DNA of 64,000 bases, taken from assembly GCF_035994185.1 (NCBI RefSeq), contig NZ_CP108538.1, positions 3,844,001-3,908,000 on the forward strand, given 5' to 3'. Source of the stretch: Streptomyces sp. NBC_01217. GTDB lineage: Bacteria; Actinomycetota; Actinomycetes; Streptomycetales; Streptomycetaceae. Position numbers and translations under genes: made by a program. Each line of letters starts with the position of its first letter. Positions within the stretch are counted from its first letter, which is position 1. Shown in pieces: positions 5,741 through 15,169 of this stretch. The notes below the pieces were generated by a model. That model had not been told where the DNA came from. It searched no databases and was given only the letters and a program-made list of their open reading frames with translations.

Positions 5741-8031
5741 CCGGCGCGTTCGTCCCGCCACGGCTCGAACCCGTTCTCCTGGCCGTCACAGCGGCGGCCC
5801 TGGTGGCCGGCGGCATCGCCTGGCTCGTCGGGGACGGCAGCCTCGCAGACCTCTTCTGGGGCCTGGGCACCGTATCCGCCGTCCTCCCGGCGGTCGGGTG
5901 GGTGCTGGCCGCGCTGCGGCACGGGCACGCGGGCGTGGACCTGATCGCCGTACTGGCGCTGGGCGGCACCCTGGCTGTGGGCGAGTACCTGGCCGGGGCC
6001 CTGATCGCGCTGATGCTCGCCACCGGCCGCACCCTCGAAACCGCCGCCCAGCGGCGTGCCTCCCACGACCTGCGCGCCCTGCTGGAACACGCGCCGCGCT
6101 CGGCACGCCGCCGCACCGATGCCGGGGTGGACACAGTGCCGCTGGCCGAGGTTGTCGTCGGTGACCTGCTCGTCGTGGGTCCCGGCGAAGTGGTCCCTGT
6201 GGACGGCCGGGTGGAGAGCACCTCCGCCGTCCTCGACGAATCGGTGCTCACCGGTGAGCCTCTCCAGGTCGAACGGGCGAATGGCGAAGGGGTCCGCAGC
6301 GGTGTGGTCAACGCGGGCGGCGCCTTCGAGCTTCGGGCGACCGCAACCGAGCAGGACAGCACCTATGCGGGCATCGTCCGCCTGGCCCAGCAGGCCGGGG
6401 CGGAATCCGCGCCCGTCGTGCGGCTCGCCGACCGTTACGCGGCGTGGTTCCTGCCCCTGACCCTGGTGGTGGCGGGACTGTCCTGGCTGGTCGGCGGCTC
6501 TGCGGTAAGGGCGGTCGCGGTCCTGGTGGTCGCCACCCCGTGCCCCCTGCTGCTGGCCGCGCCGATCGCGATCGTCTCCGGCCTCTCCCGCGCCTCCCGC
6601 CTCGGTGTGGTCATCCGCGACGGCGGCGCCCTGGAGAACCTCGGCCGCGCCCGCACCCTCCTGCTGGACAAGACCGGCACCCTCACCGGCGGCCGCCCCC
6701 GTGTCCTGGACGTAACCGCCGCGCCGGACCGGAAACCGGCGGAAATACTCCGCCTAGCGGCCTCGATCGACCAGTACTCGCCGCACGTCCTGGCCCGGAC
6801 CATCGTCGACACGGCCCGCGAACGCAAGCTGGAGCTGTCGGTTCCGTCGGACGTCACCGAGGAACCCGGACGGGGTGCCTCGGGCACCGTGGACGGGCAC
6901 CAGGTCTCCATCGGCCGCGTCGACACCTCGGACGCACAGCCGCCCTGGGCAGAAGCCGTCGACAACCGCGCGCTCCTCGACGGCGCGGCCGTCGCCTGGC
7001 TCACCGTCGACGGCCGGCCGGCCGGCGCCGTCCTGCTGCGCGACCCTGTACGGCCCGACGCGCCACGCACCCTGCGCCTCCTGCGGGCGGCGGGTATCGA
7101 ACGGCTGCTGATGCTCACCGGCGACCGCGCCGAACCCGCCCAGGAAATCGCCGCCGTCCTCGGCCTCGACGGCGTACGCGCCGAGCTCAGCCCGGCCGAC
7201 AAGGTCTCCGCCGTGCGCGCCGAACGCGAACACGCGGTCACCCTGATGGTCGGCGACGGCGTCAACGACGCCCCCGCCCTCGCCGCCGCCGACATCGGCG
7301 TGGCCATGGGAGCACACGGCTCCACCGCCTCCTCCGAGGCCGCCGACATCGTCTTGACCACCGACCGCGTCGACCGCCTCGCCGACGCCGTCATCATCGC
7401 CCAACGCGCCCGGCGCATCGCCGTCCAGAGCGCTCTCGGGGGCATGCTCATGTCCCTGGCAGCCATGGCCGCAGCCGCCTTCGGCCTGCTCCCACCCGCC
7501 GCCGGTGCGCTGCTCCAGGAGGGCATCGACGTCGCCGTCATCCTCAACGCCCTGCGCGCCCTGCGCGTCGACCGGACCGCGCAGCCCGCCCTCGCCCCCG
7601 GCGCCGAAGCACTCATCCACCGCTTCGCGGCCGAACACGACGACCTCCAGGACGTCCTCGAAGCCGTACGCGACGCCGCCGACCGCCTCTCCGACAGCCC
7701 CGGCCCGCAAGCCCTCGCCGCCGTCGAAGAGACCCACCGGCTGCTCACCGAACGGCTGCTGCCGCACGAGTACGCCGAAGAACACCAGCTCTACCCGGCC
7801 CTGGCCCCCACCCTCGGCGGCCCCGAGGCCACCGCCACCATGAGCCGCGCCCACGCCGAGATCGAACGCCTCTCCCGGCGCATCGCCACCCACCTGCAAC
7901 TGGCCCACGCCGACGACGGCCTGGCCCCCGGGCAACTCGACGACCTGCGCTCCTGCCTCTACGGGCTGAACACCGTCCTGCGCCTGCACTTCACCCAGGA
8001 GGAGGAGAACTACTTCTCACTGGCCCCGTGA
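5692..8031 (+). CDS. P1B-5-type metal ATPase with C-terminal hemerythrin-like domain
   Basis: This 779-residue membrane pump has an actuator loop TGEP (187-190), the metal-site motif TPCPL (282-286) in a transmembrane helix, the phosphorylated Asp326 in DKTGT, and the hinge GDGVNDAP near 520. From about 640 the chain is soluble and carries a His/Glu pattern (HRFAAEHD, THRLL, LLPHEYAEEH, RAHAEIE, LRLHFTQEEE) typical of a di-iron hemerythrin/HHE fold. A TPC motif with such a domain defines the P1B-5 subgroup, linked to Ni2+ or Fe2+ export. There is no N-terminal metal-binding domain. The usual SEHPLA motif reads YSPHVLA. GAGG at 5681-5684 lies eight bases before the ATG. Confidence 0.88.
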   Translation: MHNSPTPTPTARPRLLTGAFVPPRLEPVLLAVTAAALVAGGIAWLVGDGSLADLFWGLGTVSAVLPAVGWVLAALRHGHAGVDLIAVLALGGTLAVGEYLAGALIALMLATGRTLETAAQRRASHDLRALLEHAPRSARRRTDAGVDTVPLAEVVVGDLLVVGPGEVVPVDGRVESTSAVLDESVLTGEPLQVERANGEGVRSGVVNAGGAFELRATATEQDSTYAGIVRLAQQAGAESAPVVRLADRYAAWFLPLTLVVAGLSWLVGGSAVRAVAVLVVATPCPLLLAAPIAIVSGLSRASRLGVVIRDGGALENLGRARTLLLDKTGTLTGGRPRVLDVTAAPDRKPAEILRLAASIDQYSPHVLARTIVDTARERKLELSVPSDVTEEPGRGASGTVDGHQVSIGRVDTSDAQPPWAEAVDNRALLDGAAVAWLTVDGRPAGAVLLRDPVRPDAPRTLRLLRAAGIERLLMLTGDRAEPAQEIAAVLGLDGVRAELSPADKVSAVRAEREHAVTLMVGDGVNDAPALAAADIGVAMGAHGSTASSEAADIVLTTDRVDRLADAVIIAQRARRIAVQSALGGMLMSLAAMAAAAFGLLPPAAGALLQEGIDVAVILNALRALRVDRTAQPALAPGAEALIHRFAAEHDDLQDVLEAVRDAADRLSDSPGPQALAAVEETHRLLTERLLPHEYAEEHQLYPALAPTLGGPEATATMSRAHAEIERLSRRIATHLQLAHADDGLAPGQLDDLRSCLYGLNTVLRLHFTQEEENYFSLAP

Positions 8032-8155
8032 CATCGCCCCCTGCGGCCCCACATGGTCCGGTCCCGGGCCATCGCCATGCGCGAGCGCCGTGGCACGAGC
8101 CAGCATCGCGCCAGGTCAGATGCCATCCGCATGCGCGCTCTTTCGACCTGGGACT

Positions 8156-8413
8156 TCAGGCATCTCGTTCGGCGCCGGAAGCACGAGTCCTCCAGTAGGC
8201 CATGAACTCCATGCCGAACCCGACGACGGCGAGGACGATACCCAGCCGGAAGAGCAACAGGCTTTGCCGTTCCACTGCGCCAAACACCATCAGGTCAATG
8301 CCCAGGGTCGGGAAAAGGATCCCACCAGCGGTGTACCACCGCCCTTTGCGCGCCTGGTTGATGGCCGATGCCACACTGAGTAGCAGAATCAAGCCCAACA
8401 CTGCCATCCACAT
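8156..8413 (-). CDS. small membrane protein, 85 residues
   Basis: Three hydrophobic stretches (about residues 3-18, 29-47, 53-73) with basic connectors suggest two or three transmembrane segments. GGGAGG lies 8 bp before the ATG on the minus strand, which makes the start convincing. It converges with the ATPase gene. No family was recognised, and a role beyond membrane location cannot be given. Confidence 0.6.
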   Translation of the reverse strand: MWMAVLGLILLLSVASAINQARKGRWYTAGGILFPTLGIDLMVFGAVERQSLLLFRLGIVLAVVGFGMEFMAYWRTRASGAERDA

Positions 8414-8825
8414 GGCGAAATCCTCCCAGAAGATGATCTCCTTTAGAACGGGAACAGTTGGCGCGGCGCCTCACGGCAGGCGTGTCATCAGACAGCTACG
8501 ACCGGTATCAACGACAGCAGACAGGAGCGGCGTTGGACGACCTCGCGAAGCCTGAGGGCTTTGAGGTTCGCCGACTTGGGGGACGCCCGTGGGGCGACTC
8601 GGGCTGCGTCGTCCTCGGCCTCGACGATGCTGCCCTTGGTCGACCGGAAAGCAAAGGAACGCGGGAGTGCTGCATGTGTGCAGGTCCGGGTGCGATCGGA
8701 TGTTCCCTGTACGGGGCGGAGATCGCGACCTCCGCTCACGCCGCCGCGGTCGCGGCTGACCCGTTACCCGCCCGACACCCCCAACACCTGACCGTTCCAC
8801 GCCCGATGAAGAGAGCGAAAGCGCT
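8414..8825. other. 412-bp stretch upstream of cobH; no gene or B12 riboswitch seen
   Basis: Short frames on both strands lack binding sites. I looked for a cobalamin riboswitch, since cobH follows, and found no recognisable B12 box. The promoters of the small membrane protein (leftward) and cobH (rightward) must lie here. Confidence 0.35.
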
Positions 8826-9452
8826 GTGCACCAGTACGAGAAGGACGGACCGGCGATCTACCGCCAGTCCTTCGCCACCATCCGCGCGGAGGCGGATCTG
8901 GCAGGCCTGCCCGCCGATGTCAGCCAGGTCGTGGTCCGCATGATCCACGCCTGCGGCATGGTCGACCTCGTACGCGACATCGCCTTCACGCCGGACGTGG
9001 TGGCCCGCGCCCGTGCCGCGCTGCGGGGCGGTGCGCCCGTCCTGTGCGATGTGGCCATGGTTGCCAGCGGCGTCACCCGCAAGCGGCTGCCCGCGGCCAA
9101 CGAGGTGGTGTGCACCCTGTCCGACCCGGCGGTGCCCGGCCTCGCGGCGCGGCTGGGTACCACCCGTAGCGCCGCCGCCCTGGAGCTGTGGCGCGACCGG
9201 CTGGACGGCGCGGTCGTCGCTGTCGGAAACGCGCCTACCGCCCTGTTCCGGCTGCTCGAAATGATCGAGGAGGGCGCACCGCGGCCCGCCGCGATCATCG
9301 GCGTGCCGGTCGGTTTCGTCGGGGCCGCCGAGTCCAAGGACGCCCTGGCCGCGCACCCGTCCGGGCTGGAGCATCTGATCGTGCGAGGCCGTCGCGGCGG
9401 CAGCGCCATCGCGGCCGCCGTCCTCAACGCGATCGCCAGCGAGGAGGAATGA
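8826..9452 (+). CDS. cobH: precorrin-8X methylmutase (CobH/CbiC)
   Basis: The 208-residue length and motifs match the methylmutase family: MIHACGMVD (about 40) with the catalytic His, DVAMVASGV near 78, and the C-terminal [13 protein letters not shown], where these enzymes bind the corrinoid. It moves the C11 methyl group to C12, turning precorrin-8X into hydrogenobyrinic acid in the aerobic cobalamin route. GTG at 8826 follows AAGAGAG. It converges on cobK and cobL, which act just before it in the same pathway. Confidence 0.92.
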   Translation: MHQYEKDGPAIYRQSFATIRAEADLAGLPADVSQVVVRMIHACGMVDLVRDIAFTPDVVARARAALRGGAPVLCDVAMVASGVTRKRLPAANEVVCTLSDPAVPGLAARLGTTRSAAALELWRDRLDGAVVAVGNAPTALFRLLEMIEEGAPRPAAIIGVPVGFVGAAESKDALAAHPSGLEHLIVRGRRGGSAIAAAVLNAIASEEE

Positions 9453-9485
9453 GCGTGCGGGCGTGCGGGCCCGGGTCGCCGTCGG

Positions 9486-10238
9486 CTACGCCTTGTGGAG
9501 GACGTGCTCGCGCAGCCAGGCGACGGCCGATTCCGGCGCGCCGACGACCGGGACGCCGGGGGGAACGGGCGGGCGCCTGACCACCACGACCGCAATCCCC
9601 GCCTCGCGGGCCGCGGTGAGCTTGGGGGCGGTGGCGGCTCCGCCGCTGTCCTTCGTGACGACGACATCGATGCGATGGCGGCGGATCAGCTCGCGCTCCC
9701 CGTCGAGCGTGAACGGGCCCCGGTCGAGCAGCACCTCCATCCGCGCGGGGTGCGGCGCGTCCGGGGCGTCCACCGAACGCATCAGGAACCACAGCTCATC
9801 CAGGCCGGCGAAGGCGGACAGCCCGGTCCGTCCGGTGGTGAGGAAGACGCGCCGCCCCAGCGCGGGCAGTGCCGCCGCGGCCTCCGCCAGGGAACCCGCC
9901 GGGCGCCAGTCGTCGCCGTCGCCGGGCACCCAGCCGGGCCGGCGCAGCGCCAGCAGGGGGACATGGGCGGCAGCGGCGGCAGCGGCCGCGTGGAAGCCGA
10001 TCGTCCCGGCGAAGGGATGGGTGGCGTCGATCAGCGCGTCCACCCGGTGCGTACGCAGCCATGCGGCGAGCCCGTCGGCCCCGCCGAAGCCGCCGATGCG
10101 CACCTCGCCCGGGGGGAGTCTCGGACCGGCCACGCGTCCCGCGAGCGAGCTGGTCACCCTGGCCCCGGGGAGCTCCGCCACCAGCAGCCCGGCGAGGCGG
10201 CGGGCCTCCGTCGTCCCGCCGAGTACGAGTACGTGCAT
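9486..10238 (-). CDS. cobK: precorrin-6A reductase (CobK)
   Basis: From ATG 10238 the protein has 250 residues and opens with an N-terminal nucleotide-binding signature MHVLVLGGTTEARRLA. DATHPFA near residue 80 and TTGRTGL, VTKDSGG and RRPPVP later are hallmarks of CobK/CbiJ. It reduces precorrin-6A to dihydro-precorrin-6 (precorrin-6B) with NADPH. The frame extends upstream to 10331, but that addition is not family-like and runs into cobL, so the internal ATG is preferred. It lies 41 bp after cobL and is probably co-transcribed with it. Confidence 0.9.
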   Translation of the reverse strand: MHVLVLGGTTEARRLAGLLVAELPGARVTSSLAGRVAGPRLPPGEVRIGGFGGADGLAAWLRTHRVDALIDATHPFAGTIGFHAAAAAAAAHVPLLALRRPGWVPGDGDDWRPAGSLAEAAAALPALGRRVFLTTGRTGLSAFAGLDELWFLMRSVDAPDAPHPARMEVLLDRGPFTLDGERELIRRHRIDVVVTKDSGGAATAPKLTAAREAGIAVVVVRRPPVPPGVPVVGAPESAVAWLREHVLHKA

Positions 10239-10279
10239 CGGGTCCGTCCATGGGCGAGGCGAGGCGGAGGGCGGCGCGG

Positions 10280-11548
10280 TCAGCTGTTGCTTCCGGAGCC
10301 CGGAGTGCTCGCGGGTTTGTGTACGGACCACTGCGTGACGGGCATCGCCTGCCGCCAGCCGGTGAAGCCACCGACCGGGACGGCGTGGGCGACCGCGAGT
10401 CGGACCAGGTCGCCGCCGTAGCGCCGGTACCGCTCGGCGAGCAGTGCCTCGGACTCCAGCGTGACCGTGTTGGCGACCAGCCGGCCCCCGGCGGGCAGGG
10501 CGTCCCAGCAGGTGTCGAGCAGGCCGGGCACGGTCAGGCCGCCGCCGATGAACACCGCGTCGGGCACGGGCAGTTCGGCCAGATCGTCAGGGGCCCGGCC
10601 GGTGACCACGTGCAGGGCGGGCACCCCGAGGCGGTCGGCGTTGTGCGCGATGCGTTCCGCCCGTGCCGGATCGCTTTCCACGGTGATCGCGCGGCAGGAC
10701 GGATGGGTCCGCATCCATTCGATCGCGATGGATCCCGAGCCTCCGCCGATGTCCCACAGGAGTTCGCCGGGGGCGGGCGCGAGCACGCCGAGGGTGGCGG
10801 CCCGGATGTGACGCTTGGTGAGCTGCCCGTCGTGCTCGTACGCCTCGTCGGGCAGGCCGGGGACGGCGCCGAGCCGCAGGGCGTCGGGAGTGCGCCGGCA
10901 CTCGACGGCGATGACGTTCAGCGGGTCGCCCGGTGGGTGCGGCCAGTGCTCCGCGGTGCCCTCCACACACGCTTCGTCCGCCCCGCCGAGCTGTTCGAGC
11001 ACGCGCAGTCGGCTGGGCCCGAAGCCCTGCTCGCTCAGCAGCCCGGCCACCGCGGCGGGAGTGCCTGCGTCCGCGCTGAGGACCAGCAGCCGTCGGCCGT
11101 CGTGCAGGGCGGCGGCCAGCCGGGCGGCGGGGCGGCCGACCAGGGTGACGACCTCGGTGTCCTCCACCGGCCAGCCGATGCGGGCGCAGGCGTAGGAGAC
11201 GGACGACGGGTGCGGCAGGATCCGCAGCGCGTCGGCGCCCAGCACTTCGGTGAGGGCCCGGCCGATTCCGTAGAACATCGGGTCGCCACTGGCCAGGACG
11301 GCGATCCTGCTCCCCGCGTGCGCGGCGAGCAGGCCGGGGACGGCGGGCCGCAACGGCGAGGGCCACGGCACGCGTTGTCCCGGACACGATGACGGGAGCA
11401 GTCCCAGTTGCCGCTCGCCACCGATCAGGACCTGTGCGCCGACCAGCTCCGAGCGCGCCGCCTCGGTCAGTCCCGCCCATCCGTCGGCACCGATTCCCAC
11501 GACGGTCACCGCAGGTGGGGCGGGGTGTTCGGGTGGTGCAAGGGTCAC
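10280..11548 (-). CDS. cobL: precorrin-6Y C5,15-methyltransferase, decarboxylating (CobL; CbiE-CbiT fusion)
   Basis: The first half is a tetrapyrrole methylase (CbiE): VTVVGIGADGW at the N-terminus, LASGDPMFYGIG, and PHPSSVSYA. The second half is a SAM-dependent CbiT domain with LLWDIGGGSGSIAIEW and PDAVFIGGG. The fused enzyme methylates C5 and C15 and removes the acetate carboxyl at C12. GTG 11548 is chosen because GAGG lies 8 bp upstream and the methylase domain begins soon after; the frame itself runs to 11632. CobK follows in the same direction. Confidence 0.92.
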   Translation of the reverse strand: MTLAPPEHPAPPAVTVVGIGADGWAGLTEAARSELVGAQVLIGGERQLGLLPSSCPGQRVPWPSPLRPAVPGLLAAHAGSRIAVLASGDPMFYGIGRALTEVLGADALRILPHPSSVSYACARIGWPVEDTEVVTLVGRPAARLAAALHDGRRLLVLSADAGTPAAVAGLLSEQGFGPSRLRVLEQLGGADEACVEGTAEHWPHPPGDPLNVIAVECRRTPDALRLGAVPGLPDEAYEHDGQLTKRHIRAATLGVLAPAPGELLWDIGGGSGSIAIEWMRTHPSCRAITVESDPARAERIAHNADRLGVPALHVVTGRAPDDLAELPVPDAVFIGGGLTVPGLLDTCWDALPAGGRLVANTVTLESEALLAERYRRYGGDLVRLAVAHAVPVGGFTGWRQAMPVTQWSVHKPASTPGSGSNS

Positions 11549-11668
11549 GGCCGGTACCTCGGTGCTCGGGGGGCTGACGCAGCCGAACTCTACTGTCCGG
11601 CCGCGCCCGAACACCGGCCAGGTGGTCTCCACCCCGGCCCGCCCCAGTCCGTCCCAGTCCGCCCGGGT

Positions 11669-11950
11669 TCAGGACGACGTGACGTCCTTCGACCACGGAC
11701 GCCGGCCCGGCGAGGCGCAGTTCGGGCACCAGTAGCCCTCCTGCTGGATGAATATCCAGCCGCGCTCCGCGATGTACGGCGAGGCAACCGTCGCGCTGTG
11801 CAGCACATGGCCGAACAGGTCGGTCTCGATGTCCGGCGGCGGCTCCGCGATGACCAGGTCGAACACGGCCCGTGCCGGGCAGCCGCGGCGGTCGCACGCG
11901 AGGTAGAACCGCACAGGGCCGGGTGGCTCTCCGTCTGTGGTCAGGCTCAT
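11669..11950 (-). CDS. small putative zinc-binding protein
   Basis: From ATG 11950 the product has 93 residues, with CDRRGC near residue 21 and CPNC near residue 77. These four Cys could form one zinc site across a beta-rich domain, and the chain ends with a polar tail. Proteins of this layout are common hypotheticals in Streptomyces. There is no signal peptide or membrane segment. It precedes cobL in the same direction with a gap of about 120 bp. The function is unknown. Confidence 0.5.
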   Translation of the reverse strand: MSLTTDGEPPGPVRFYLACDRRGCPARAVFDLVIAEPPPDIETDLFGHVLHSATVASPYIAERGWIFIQQEGYWCPNCASPGRRPWSKDVTSS

Positions 11951-12065
11951 ACACCCACTATGGACGGGGAGTCGGCCCCGCGGTGCCGGTTTCCGGGCAC
12001 CGGACCACCGCACGGGCGCGGCCCGCCACACAGGCCCGGACCGCCGTACAGGCCCGGACCGCCCG

Positions 12066-12989
12066 TCAGCGGCAGGAGACCATCAGCTGCGCCGCCGCGT
12101 GATGCGCGCCCACCCGCTCCTCGTCGCCCCAGTCCCGCCCCCGGTCGATCAGCCGCACGGCAAAGATGTCGCCCTTGACCGGGTAACTGCCCACCGCCAC
12201 CTGGCTGCCCCGGTGCGCGCTCTGGCGTACGGCAAAGCCCCGGTAGGCGGAGTCCGCGTCGTCGGGGTCGAAGAGCAGCCGGTAGAAGGTGGGGTCACCG
12301 GCGACATCACGGTCGTGGGCGCTGCTCGGTACGAAGACGGTCAGCGCGCACTCCCGGTAGCCGTCACCCAGGTGCCAGGACCACGTGGCGGTGTTGCCCC
12401 GGTCCTGGTCCGGGCTGCCGGACATGGGGACGGCGCTGAACCGGCCGTCGCACGAACTGCCGTGGTAGCCGCCCGAGTCGACCGTGTACCAGCCGTCGTC
12501 GCCGTTCTCGTAGCGGCCGTGCTCGCGGTACTCGCCGGTGGTGCAGCCGGGCCCGGCCCATGCCGTGTACCGGTAGCGGTCGTTCCCCGACGGCGATCCG
12601 GCGGTACGGGACGGGGACGGGGTGTTGACGGGTGACGGCTCCGGGATCTCGGTGCCCGAGGGGCCGATCCGGGTGGGCGCGCCGCCCCTGATGTCGTCCG
12701 GTGCCACGCCCGTGCGGCCCACCGCCTCCGTACGGCTGCCCGCGCCGCCCGCCGATGCCAGGAGTGTGACGGCCGCGACCAGCGAACCGGTCAGCGCCAC
12801 GACTCCCGCCAGCAGCAACGCCTTTCGGTTGCGGGACAGCGTGGATATCCGGCCCGCGAGCGTCTCGCGAACGATCCAGGAACCGTCCGGGCCGCCCGGG
12901 CCATTCGCGCGGGTCACCGAGCCGCAGTCCGGACAGACCATTCCCGGTAGCGCACCCCGCCGTTCACCACCGCACCGTTGGCACCTCAT
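12066..12989 (-). CDS. zinc-ribbon membrane protein with extracellular domain
   Basis: The 307-residue protein starts with a zinc ribbon (CQRCG at 3-7, CPDCG at 19-23). A single transmembrane helix at about 57-80 follows, then a Pro/Ser/Thr-rich linker. The C-terminal domain of about 165 residues has three or four Cys (GPGCTTGEY, SSCDGRF, RECALTV, VSCR) likely to form disulfides outside the cell. The topology is zinc ribbon inside, sensor-like domain outside. No catalytic motif is seen. It may belong with the membrane protein gene at 13071-14888, on the same strand. Confidence 0.6.
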   Translation of the reverse strand: MRCQRCGGERRGALPGMVCPDCGSVTRANGPGGPDGSWIVRETLAGRISTLSRNRKALLLAGVVALTGSLVAAVTLLASAGGAGSRTEAVGRTGVAPDDIRGGAPTRIGPSGTEIPEPSPVNTPSPSRTAGSPSGNDRYRYTAWAGPGCTTGEYREHGRYENGDDGWYTVDSGGYHGSSCDGRFSAVPMSGSPDQDRGNTATWSWHLGDGYRECALTVFVPSSAHDRDVAGDPTFYRLLFDPDDADSAYRGFAVRQSAHRGSQVAVGSYPVKGDIFAVRLIDRGRDWGDEERVGAHHAAAQLMVSCR

Positions 12990-13070
12990 GGCAGCACACC
13001 ATGCCAGGGCATCGCGCCCGGAGGGAGGGATCGCGCACGATCGGCCCCCGCCCCGCGGCAGCGGGCGGGT

Positions 13071-14888
13071 TCAGCGCAGCTCCTCCGGGCACGGTGTGCC
13101 GGGTGACAGCTGATAGGGCGCGGCCAGCCGGTAGACGCCCGGCCGCGGCGCGAGCAGTTCCGTCCACTCGTCGCCGTCGCCGTCCTCCTCGACCTTGATG
13201 AGGCAGCCGTTGGTGTTGAGATACGTACGCGGACTGTTCTCGTCCTCGCGCCGCTTGGACGCCTCGGTCTCCTGCGGCCGCTCCACGCTCTTGCCCTCCT
13301 CGTCGACCAGGGCGAGCCAGCGCGAGTACGGGATACGGATCAGGATCCGGCCGGCCTTCTTCACATGGATGGTCAGCTCGCCCGCACCGGCCTGGTCCAC
13401 CGTGGCCGGCGGATCGGCCAGCGGCACCGGGCTGTCGACCTCGAAGAGCCGCCAGTTGGCGTCCGACCAGACGAGCTTCAGATACGACAGCCCCCCATCG
13501 ACCAGCTCCGCCTCCTGCATGGCGCCGGTGGAGTCCGGCGTCCCGCTGGGCAGCACCACGTAGTGCACGGCCCAGCGGTCGAGCCACTGCCGGTAATTGG
13601 CGCTGTCCAGGGTGTCGTCGTAGAAGAGCGGGTTGCGCTCCATGTCCGCCTGCCGGTTCCAGCCGCGGGCCAGATTGACGTACGGCGCGAGCGCGGACGC
13701 CTCCCGGTGGCTGCTCGCGGGCACGACCTCGACCCTGCCGCGCTCGGCGCCGACCTCCTGCAGCTCATTGACGAGCGGGGCCAGCTCACGTGTCCAGGAG
13801 GCGGTGGGGGCGGTCCGGACGATGTCGTCGACGCCCTTGAAACCGATCCAGAAGTTCAGCCCGGCGAACGCGAGAACGAGCGCGTACCAGCGGCGGGAGC
13901 GCGGCTCCGTGTACGGCAGTGCGGCGAGCAGCACCACACCGGCGAACAGCATCGCCATCCGGGTGACGTTCGAGCCGATCTGCGAGTCGACCACATAGGT
14001 CAGCAGCGTCCCGACGCCGTACACGGCGGCCGCGGTGCGGACCGTCTTCCAGTCGCGCGGTACGAGTACGAAGACGAGCACCGCGAAGAGGAACGGCAGC
14101 GACAGGGTCGCGATCGACATCGGCTGCGTGCCGGAGAACGGGAACAGCCACGAGGACAGCGCCACGACCACGACCGGGGCCAGGCCCAGCGCGTACGCCC
14201 CGGGGCGCCGCTTGTTCAGGAAGAGCGCGGCGGCGACCACGCCCAGGAACAGTCCGGCCACGGGGCTGCTCGCCGTCGCGAGCCCGGCGAGCGGGGCGGC
14301 GACGGCCGCCTTCGCCCAGCGCTTGTACCGCCACCGGTGGGGCCAGCAGAACACCGCTGCGGCCGCCCCCACCGCGAACATCATGCCGAGCCCGAACGTC
14401 ACCCGCCCGGACAGCGCGTTGCACAGGTACGCGAACGCCCCGGCGAGCGAGCAGGCGAGCGGATTACGGACGGCCCGGACCCGTACCAGGATCAGCGCGG
14501 TCAGCGCCGCCGACACGGTACCGGCGATCATCATCGTCGTACGCACGCCGAGCATCGACATCAGATACGGCGAGACGACGCTGTACGAGACGGGGTGCAT
14601 GCCCCCGTACCAGGCGAGGTTGTACGCGGTCCCGGGGTGCCGGCCGACGAATTCCGCCCAGGCGTCCTGGGCGGCGAGGTCGCCGCCGCTGTTCGCGAAG
14701 AAGAAGAACCAGAGCAGGTGGGCGGCCGCGGCGACCGCGGTCGTCAGCAGGACCGGGTGGCGGCGGCAGCGCTCCTGGAAACGGCCGGCCCGGTTGCCCT
14801 CCCCCGGCGCGGGGGCCCGTCCGGAATCCTCGGCCGAGTACGTGCGGGCGGTGCTGCGCTTCGCCCGTGTGGGCTCAGCAGTGGTCAC
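13071..14888 (-). CDS. multi-pass membrane protein, GT-C glycosyltransferase-like
   Basis: GTG 14888 (GGGGGAG 7 bp upstream) gives 605 residues. About 10-11 hydrophobic helices fill residues 45-360. They are followed by a soluble domain with Trp- and Tyr-rich segments (VNLARGWNRQADMERN, YRQWLDRWAVHYVVLPSG). An exocytoplasmic loop after the first helix contains Asp and His residues, as in GT-C enzymes that use lipid-linked sugars, but I see no decisive DxD or family signature. It could equally be annotated as a transporter. The codon use is normal. The hydrophobic core is clear, the function tentative. Confidence 0.6.
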   Translation of the reverse strand: MTTAEPTRAKRSTARTYSAEDSGRAPAPGEGNRAGRFQERCRRHPVLLTTAVAAAAHLLWFFFFANSGGDLAAQDAWAEFVGRHPGTAYNLAWYGGMHPVSYSVVSPYLMSMLGVRTTMMIAGTVSAALTALILVRVRAVRNPLACSLAGAFAYLCNALSGRVTFGLGMMFAVGAAAAVFCWPHRWRYKRWAKAAVAAPLAGLATASSPVAGLFLGVVAAALFLNKRRPGAYALGLAPVVVVALSSWLFPFSGTQPMSIATLSLPFLFAVLVFVLVPRDWKTVRTAAAVYGVGTLLTYVVDSQIGSNVTRMAMLFAGVVLLAALPYTEPRSRRWYALVLAFAGLNFWIGFKGVDDIVRTAPTASWTRELAPLVNELQEVGAERGRVEVVPASSHREASALAPYVNLARGWNRQADMERNPLFYDDTLDSANYRQWLDRWAVHYVVLPSGTPDSTGAMQEAELVDGGLSYLKLVWSDANWRLFEVDSPVPLADPPATVDQAGAGELTIHVKKAGRILIRIPYSRWLALVDEEGKSVERPQETEASKRREDENSPRTYLNTNGCLIKVEEDGDGDEWTELLAPRPGVYRLAAPYQLSPGTPCPEELR

Positions 14889-15110
14889 TGCGACTCTCCC
14901 CCGTCCTCGCCCGGACGCGTCGGAACCGACGATGTACTGCACGGGCCTCTTGGCCGGAAGACGCGTCCCGGGGTCCACACGTTGCTTCCGGGACGCTAGC
15001 ACGCGGCTTTTTGCCCTGATCCGAAAGGTCCCTGAAGCGGGATGTTCCCCGATGTGCCCGGCAATGGGCGTTCAAGATCATCGAGTCGGTGGGCAGGTGG
15101 GCGGACGGAC

Positions 15111-15145
15111 TGTGCCCCGCGGCGCGGTACGCGCTGCGGGGCACA
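15111..15145. terminator. hairpin after the S11 carboxypeptidase gene
   Basis: TGTGCCCCG and CGGGGCACA pair as a 9-bp stem around a GC-rich loop, about 25 bp beyond the stop of the leftward gene. There is no T-tract. It would serve the minus-strand transcript. Confidence 0.5.
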
Positions 15146-15169
15146 GGTCTTTCAGGCGCTTGATCCGGG

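Noticed and set aside
5032..6090. Minus-strand frame opposite the ATPase start, with Met-Ser repeats
   Set aside because: The repeats are only the reverse reading of the GACATC units, and the frame lies opposite a clearly coding gene.
8488..8739. 83-codon minus-strand frame between the membrane protein and cobH genes
   Set aside because: It has no ribosome binding site and no recognisable domain, and it overlaps the region needed for two promoters.
8414..8825. Possible cobalamin riboswitch upstream of cobH
   Set aside because: The position is suitable, but no B12 box or matching stem pattern could be found in either orientation.
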